DNA of 64,000 nucleotides. Source: Buxus sempervirens (lineage: Eukaryota > Streptophyta > Magnoliopsida > Buxales > Buxaceae). Positions 59,901 to 64,000 of the stretch are shown here, piece by piece. A program made the position numbers and the translations under genes. The notes below the pieces were generated by a model. That model saw nothing but the letters and a program-made list of their open reading frames with translations. It did no database searches and was not told where the DNA came from. Position 1 is the stretch's first letter, and every line of letters begins with the position of its first letter. The stretch is from contig OX387187.1 of the NCBI GenBank assembly GCA_947561395.2, positions 39,227,829-39,291,828 on the forward strand, read 5' to 3'.

Positions 59901-60571
59901 GCAAGCCATTCGGGGTATGTGGAAATTGCTAAGAATCCGGCTTGGAATTGTTTAACCACTTCATCTTTAACCTTCAATGTCCACTCAGGTTTTAACCTTC
60001 TCAGTTTCTGCTTAACTGGCTTAGAGTCTGGTAGAATGGGTAGCCTGTGCACCACCATATCTGTGTCTAACCCCGGCATATCCCGATACGACCATGCAAA
60101 CACATCTTCATAATCAGCCAAAAATCGTATCATTTCATCCCGCTGTACCTCAGATAGACATACCCCAATCTTTACTATTTTTGGGTCCTCTTCGGTCCCT
60201 AGGTTGATTGATATGGTCTCTTCAATATTGGGTTGGACCCCCTTTTCATGACGCTCTAAATGATATGTGATTTCTTTTGGAACGTCGTCTTCTTCGTCCT
60301 CGGTCTCTTCTTCAACCCCCATTAGGTCAAAGTCGAGCTCAAGGTCGAAGTCATACTCATCCTGATCCAATTCCGTTTGCTTATATGGTTCATAAATGGT
60401 TTGGACCTTTTTGAAAAATTTATCTTTTCTAGAAAAAACTGAAAACTCTTTTTGTGTTTTTTGAGAGCCTTCTACAAAATCTTTCCCTGAAGACGAAGGC
60501 TCCTTAAAACTTTCAGGAAAAGGGCATTCCACTAATGGAGTTTTTTTTTGGAAGCCATGTCTGTTTGCCAA
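56945..60571 (-). CDS. pol: E3 pol: reverse transcriptase, two RNase H modules, integrase
   Basis: 1208 open codons, entered by -1 frameshift from gag, so the first few codons are not a true start. Reverse transcriptase: VRMCVDYRDLNKA at about 236-248, FSFMDGFSGYNQ at 272-283, YVDD at 338-341. The first RNase H (about 477-600) has VLETSMG where DAS is usual and probably is inactive. The second has D638, E677, D700 and D750 (MFFDGAAN, AEYEAC, YGDSSL, QFADAL). Integrase: zinc region H859, H866 or H870, C897, C900; catalytic D929, D990, E1026 with 35 residues between the last two; GPY module at about 1163-1190. The dual RNase H places it in the Tat branch. It copies and inserts the element in the virus-like particle and nucleus. 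Confidence 0.96.
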   Translation of the reverse strand: MANRHGFQKKTPLVECPFPESFKEPSSSGKDFVEGSQKTQKEFSVFSRKDKFFKKVQTIYEPYKQTELDQDEYDFDLELDFDLMGVEEETEDEEDDVPKEITYHLERHEKGVQPNIEETISINLGTEEDPKIVKIGVCLSEVQRDEMIRFLADYEDVFAWSYRDMPGLDTDMVVHRLPILPDSKPVKQKLRRLKPEWTLKVKDEVVKQFQAGFLAISTYPEWLANIVPVPKKDGKVRMCVDYRDLNKASPKDDFPLPHIDILVDNTAVHSLFSFMDGFSGYNQIKMAKEDQEKTAFITPWGTFHYTVMPFGLKNAGATYQRAMTALFHDMIHKEMEVYVDDMIAKSCEEEDHLINLKKVFDRLRKYSLRLNPAKCVFGATSGKLFGFIVSRRGIEIDPAKAKAIIEMPSPRTEREVRGFLGRIQYISRFIAQLTAICEPIFKLLRKNNPTVWNDECQEAFDTIKEYLLNPPVLVPPTPGRPLILYLSVLETSMGCVLGQHDDTGRKERAIYYLSKKFTEYEAKYSPLEKTCCALVWATQRLRHYFLSHSTLLISRMDPLKYLFEKPALTGRTAKWQLLLSEFDLTYITQKAIKGQAIADHLAAHPLPEYQPLKTNFPDEAILFAEEEEGESSWQMFFDGAANMNGNGIGAVLIKPDGAHIPIAVKLRFQCTNNIAEYEACIIGLQAALDHEVEELDVYGDSSLIIFQTTGEWKTKDHKLIPYHQYLEEISNKFTRISFNYMPRAKNQFADALATLASMVNMPEGVDIRPLEIEVRDEPAYCLVLEETPEEEVPWFQNIKNFLNDRSLPENVTSTEKRTIQRLAGQFLLSGGQLYKRSHNDILLRCVAKTESERIVETVHGGVCGPHMNGHMLAKKILRLGYYWSTMEHDCYMHVKRCHLCQVYADNKHAPPSELHSMTSPWPFSMWGIDVIGMISPKASNGHRFILVAIDYFTKWVEAASYANITSSHVLKFLKHNIICRYGLPSAIVTDNASNLKNKDMRKMCEQFQITHHKSAPYRPKMNGAVEAANKNIKKIIQKMVVSFKDWHEMLPLALHAYKTSIRTSTGATPYSLVYGMEAVLPVEVEIPSLRVLMEAELEEAEWIQSRHDQLNLIEEKRLKALSHGQIYRKRMARAYNKKVKPRTFQEGNLVLKKILPFLEDPRGKFKPNWEGPYVVKKVLSGGALILTEMDGKDFPEPINSDAVKRYFP

Positions 60572-63500
60572 ACAAACGCGGCTTCAAAAGTAAGGGGAGT
60601 TTCCTCCCAATTATTCAGAATAAAAGAATCTGGGGCAGGGATACAAGCCTGCTCCTCAAGCTCAGGGTCTGCATCAGAGATCACCAGTACTGGGTGCGTT
60701 GCATCGCCTGTTTCTTCGGTAGGGCTAGTTCCAGATGGAACTTCTACTGCAGCCCAGTCAATAAAAGGTAGCCCCTCTGCTACTTTTTTTTGGTTGCCTT
60801 CTGTCATGGCAAAGAATGCCCCTACTTCCTCATAAGAGTCCTGCTCCTGTTTGGCTTGTGGCCCAGGCCCACCAGATGCTTGTGGAGGTGGAACACATGG
60901 CTGTATTGTGGAGGGTTTAGGTTTCTGGAATGGGTTGACATTGTAGTATGGGGGTTTGGCCTGATCCTCAGGAGGAGACAGCTGAATCATGTGAGACAGC
61001 TTAGGAAAAGTTTCCCTGATGTGCGGGAATTTCATAGCTTCTGTCTGCCCCTGTCTTCTCCATTTCCTTGGCTTGGACCCCAATCCTGCTCTATGAACCA
61101 TCTTCTTAACCTGAACTGGTTCTATCCTTCCTTGTAGGTTAATCCCCAGACCTTTTCCAGGGTGAAAATGGTACTTTTCTAATACATTTTTGACCATTTT
61201 TTCAGCACAGGTCAATTTTCCTTCTTTTTGTTGATACCCCCCAGGTATATAATTCACAGCTTCAAACTGAAAAGAGTGAAATGCCATCTTATCTGCTGTC
61301 ATTTCCGTGTTAATACAGGGTACATCAGGGGACCACATGGGGGGAACCAAATTTTCGGCCAGGACGGTAATCACCTTTTGCCCTCTAATATACTTGACTC
61401 TTTGGTGGAGGGTAGATGGTATGGCCCTAGCTGTATGAATCCACGGCCTTCCTAGGAGTAGGTTGAAAGCCGCAGGTATATCCATCACTTCAAATGTGAT
61501 GTTGAAAATATACGGTCCAATTGTGACCGGCAGTTCAACCTCCCCTAGGGAGTGTGTCTTAGAGCTGTCAAATGCTCTTATAATTCTTCCATTTTGTTTT
61601 ATTTTGTTTCGCTCCAGATTGAGCTTAACAAAGGTTACTAAAGGGCAGACATTGAGGGCTGAACCATTATCAATCAAGACCCGGGCTATCATGCAGCCCT
61701 TACTGAGCACAGCAATGTGCAATGGATCCACATGATGGTATCCTGCTGGACTAATTTCAGTTTCAGAAAAGGTTATGACATTATGGGATAATATTTGACC
61801 AACCATCCGGCCTAGTTGGTCTGGTTCAATGTTTTTAGGTACATGGGCCCCCTGGAGTATTCTTAACAAGGAGTCCCTATGTTTTTCTGAGTTTAACAAT
61901 AGGCCCAGTATTGAGATCTGGGCAGGGACTTTGTTCAACTGTTCGATGACATTGAACTCACTCTTTTTTATTACCTTAATGAGGTCAGCAGCCTCACTGT
62001 CAACTACCTGGGGGGTATCTTCCCCTACCTTGGCCTTTCCTTTATTTTTTCCTTCTTCTTTATCCTTCTCTGTTTCTTTCTGTTTTTCTTCCACCCCTAC
62101 ACACTTTCCTGACCTCATCATAAGGTTTACTTCTTCCTTGCTTTCAACTGCAGGGCATGTAGTGGTGAATGCTTCACTGTAGTTCCATGGTACAGCCGAT
62201 TCAATGTAGGAAGGCTTAGGGACGTTTACCACCAATGGGGGAAGTTTGGAATTGGCAATGGAAGTCTGAGTAATGGGAACATTAACAACCAATGGAGGAA
62301 GTTGTTTTGGTTGTGGGTTTGCAGAAGTGACTGATGCACTAAGGGGGTCACAATTTATGACCAATGGTGGCTTAGACTGAATGGGCGGAGTAAAAGTGGA
62401 TGGATTATAATTAACGACCAAAGGTGGCTTGGTGATGTTCATCTGGGCCATGAGGGATGAGACCCGGTCCAAAGATGAGCTAATGTTCTTTGCAGCACTA
62501 TCATTCCCCTTTGAAATCATATTTATCTCTTTGCCTTCACTTCTCCTGTCAAAATATACTTTGACCGTTGTCCCTATGGGAGCAATTAATTGAGATGGGT
62601 CAAAGGTTATTTTGTCAGAAGAGATGACTCCTATGACATTAGATGGGCCTGCCCCGTGATGCTGAGGCAGTGGGTTTTGTCCAATATCTGTTCTTGGAGG
62701 ATTGGGCGCCCCTGTATTGAAAGACAGGGTATTCTGGTCTAGTAAATCCTGAATGGCATGTTTCAAAGGCCAGCACTTGTCTGTAGGGTGCCCAGGTGCA
62801 CCCATATGGTAATCACAAGTGGTGGAGGGGTCAAAATTTCTCCCCTTAGATGCATTCGGATTAGGTTCTCTTAAGGTGATATACCCTCCTTGCAATAAAG
62901 TGGGCAGCAATTGAGAGGGAGTCATTGGAATAGGGGTGAAAACCCTATTTCTCCTTGCTGCAAAATAGGCGTCCTTTTCCTCCTTGGTAAAAACCCTTTT
63001 TTGGTCTGAAGATGCTGCTGGAACATTAACCCTCATAGGGGCCTGGGTAGGTGGAGATGGAGTAGGAAAATGAGCAGGTACGTTGATTTGTATGGGCTTG
63101 TTAGGGCCGGATGGTGGCTGTACCATGTTTACCTCACCCTCCTTCTTGTTCCCATTCTTTTTTGTCCCGCTTCCTTTCTTTAGGTTGGGGTCCTGCTGGC
63201 TAACCATGGCAGAGTGGTCAATTATCTTACCTGACCTTATTCCATCCTCAATTCGGTCAGCCACCTGAACCAAAGCTGCAAAATTAGTGGTGGTCTGACC
63301 CACCAAGTGGCTGTAGAATGGTTGACCCAAAGTGCTTATGAAGGTAGAAATCATTTCCTGTTCTAGCATGGGTGGCCTGACCTGGGAGGCTGTCTCCCTC
63401 CACCTCTTGGCATATTGCCTTACAGTTTCTTCCCTTCCTTTGCTCATTCTCATGACGTCGTACCTATCTGGCATGATCTCTGAATTGAACCGGTATTGAG

Positions 63501-64000
63501 CTAGGAAGGCATCGGCTAGGTCCTTCCATCTTTTGATCTTTCCATGGTCCAGAGTGGCGAACCATCTTAATGCGGTTCCAGTCAGGCTCCTTTGGAAAAG
63601 TTGGATTAGAACACCTTCATCCTGCCCAAACTGGCATAGGGCACCACAGTATAACTTTAGATGGCTCATGGGGCAACCAGTGCCATCATACTTGTCCAAG
63701 TCTGGGCACTTAAACTTAGCCGGCAGGTTAACATTGGGGTATAGGCACAGGTCTTCAAAATTGGTGCCTCCAAAGTTGTTTACCCCTTTGACTGCCCTAA
63801 TTTCATCTTGGATCAATTCTAGCTTATGCATGAACTTTCTTTCAACCTCTTCCCTTATCCTTTCCTTTTCCTTAGCCTTGTTTGATTCAGCTGTCTCATC
63901 TCTGGTCAGTATAGGTTCAGGGGTGGGTTCATAGACGGGTTCAGGAGTTGGTTGCACTGGAGGTGGAACATTGACTTGGGGTGGAGGTGCAGGGTTGGAT
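60532..64000 (-). CDS. gag: E3 gag-protease with G-patch-like segment (5' end outside window)
   Basis: At least 1141 open codons from 63957 down, and the frame runs off the right edge; the true start (MNPIE- or similar) should be just outside. Order in element sense: Pro-rich N-terminus; gag domain (FKCPDLDKYDGTGCPMSHLK, FLAQYRFN, PDRYDVMRMSKGREETVRQY); zinc-knuckle-like CDYHMGAPGHPTDKC; a long linker with several PPLVVN repeats; aspartic protease with MIARVLIDNGSALNV (DNG in place of DTG/DSG); G-patch-like FHPGKGLGINLQG; and a Pro-rich tail ending at the frameshift run. It forms the particle and processes the polyprotein. Confidence 0.94.
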   Translation of the reverse strand, partial: SNPAPPPQVNVPPPVQPTPEPVYEPTPEPILTRDETAESNKAKEKERIREEVERKFMHKLELIQDEIRAVKGVNNFGGTNFEDLCLYPNVNLPAKFKCPDLDKYDGTGCPMSHLKLYCGALCQFGQDEGVLIQLFQRSLTGTALRWFATLDHGKIKRWKDLADAFLAQYRFNSEIMPDRYDVMRMSKGREETVRQYAKRWRETASQVRPPMLEQEMISTFISTLGQPFYSHLVGQTTTNFAALVQVADRIEDGIRSGKIIDHSAMVSQQDPNLKKGSGTKKNGNKKEGEVNMVQPPSGPNKPIQINVPAHFPTPSPPTQAPMRVNVPAASSDQKRVFTKEEKDAYFAARRNRVFTPIPMTPSQLLPTLLQGGYITLREPNPNASKGRNFDPSTTCDYHMGAPGHPTDKCWPLKHAIQDLLDQNTLSFNTGAPNPPRTDIGQNPLPQHHGAGPSNVIGVISSDKITFDPSQLIAPIGTTVKVYFDRRSEGKEINMISKGNDSAAKNISSSLDRVSSLMAQMNITKPPLVVNYNPSTFTPPIQSKPPLVINCDPLSASVTSANPQPKQLPPLVVNVPITQTSIANSKLPPLVVNVPKPSYIESAVPWNYSEAFTTTCPAVESKEEVNLMMRSGKCVGVEEKQKETEKDKEEGKNKGKAKVGEDTPQVVDSEAADLIKVIKKSEFNVIEQLNKVPAQISILGLLLNSEKHRDSLLRILQGAHVPKNIEPDQLGRMVGQILSHNVITFSETEISPAGYHHVDPLHIAVLSKGCMIARVLIDNGSALNVCPLVTFVKLNLERNKIKQNGRIIRAFDSSKTHSLGEVELPVTIGPYIFNITFEVMDIPAAFNLLLGRPWIHTARAIPSTLHQRVKYIRGQKVITVLAENLVPPMWSPDVPCINTEMTADKMAFHSFQFEAVNYIPGGYQQKEGKLTCAEKMVKNVLEKYHFHPGKGLGINLQGRIEPVQVKKMVHRAGLGSKPRKWRRQGQTEAMKFPHIRETFPKLSHMIQLSPPEDQAKPPYYNVNPFQKPKPSTIQPCVPPPQASGGPGPQAKQEQDSYEEVGAFFAMTEGNQKKVAEGLPFIDWAAVEVPSGTSPTEETGDATHPVLVISDADPELEEQACIPAPDSFILNNWEETPLTFEAAFVWQTDMASKKKLH
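60541..60549 (-). promoter_or_regulatory. E3 -1 ribosomal frameshift site
   Basis: Nine A on the minus strand followed by CTCC, in gag frame TCC AAA AAA AAA CTC CAT TAG. The pol frame is -1 relative to gag and open on both sides of the run; the frames overlap by 40 nt (60532-60571). Confidence 0.7.

Larger units (their letters stand above)
47165..64000 (-). mobile_element. E3: minus-oriented Tat-like element, 3' LTR to gag, intact as far as visible
   Basis: 3' LTR 47165-48974, polypurine tract, antisense P (50775-53707), antisense D (54163-55956), pol (56945-60571) and gag (60532 to beyond 64000). The 5' LTR is right of the window. All four coding units are open, unlike the other copies, and the frameshift site is present. 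It is inserted in E4 gag and so is the youngest of the E2-E4-E3 series. Autonomous activity is plausible but depends on the unseen 5' end. Confidence 0.93.

Overview
This window is repeat-dense plant nuclear DNA, most likely from a large eudicot genome. I see no ordinary host gene, rRNA or tRNA. Almost every base belongs to a stack of nested Ty3/gypsy LTR retrotransposons. Their pol polyproteins carry two RNase H modules (the first without its key Asp, the second with a complete DEDD set), a D,D35E integrase and a GPY module. This is the hallmark of the Tat/Ogre branch, and the size (about 23 kb for the one complete element) fits.

Layout, oldest to youngest. E2 (minus orientation, 2151-41071 in pieces) is a decayed element and the scaffold for the rest. 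E0 (plus orientation, LTR ending at 2150) sits in E2's antisense gene P. E1 (minus, 7330-33747, TSD CAGAG, two LTRs of about 2.4 kb) sits in E2's pol. E4 (plus, 41072-47164) sits in E2's leader. E3 (minus, from 47165 past the right edge) sits in E4's gag. A solo LTR of another Ty3 family (13878-17028, TSD GATAG) sits in the last exon of E1's gene P. E3 is the only copy whose visible gag, pol and antisense genes are all open.

Each minus element reads, from its 5' end: LTR, PBS (TGGCGACTCTGC...), a long leader with a hairpin array, gag-protease-(G-patch-like), a -1 frameshift at an A8/A9 run, then pol. After pol come two genes on the opposite strand, then the polypurine tract and 3' LTR. Antisense gene P (6 coding exons, plant-mobile-domain-like, RG-rich ends, coiled coil) and antisense gene D (2 exons, related to the DUF7745/plant-mobile-domain group, C-terminal coiled coil) keep small spliceosomal introns. 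That is possible because they are antisense to the genomic RNA.

Three observations stand out as possibly undescribed. (1) The elements carry a two-gene, intron-containing antisense cassette. (2) Clusters of inverted half-sites with a subfamily-specific sequence (AACCG/CGGTT in E1, CCCGTA/TACGGG in E2/E3/E4, CCGGATA/TATCCGG in E0) recur in the LTR U3, the leader and the promoters of P and D, as expected of a self-recognition system. (3) The leaders contain arrays of up to about 30 small hairpins whose stems change in a compensatory way while the loop core GCCT..GAA is kept.
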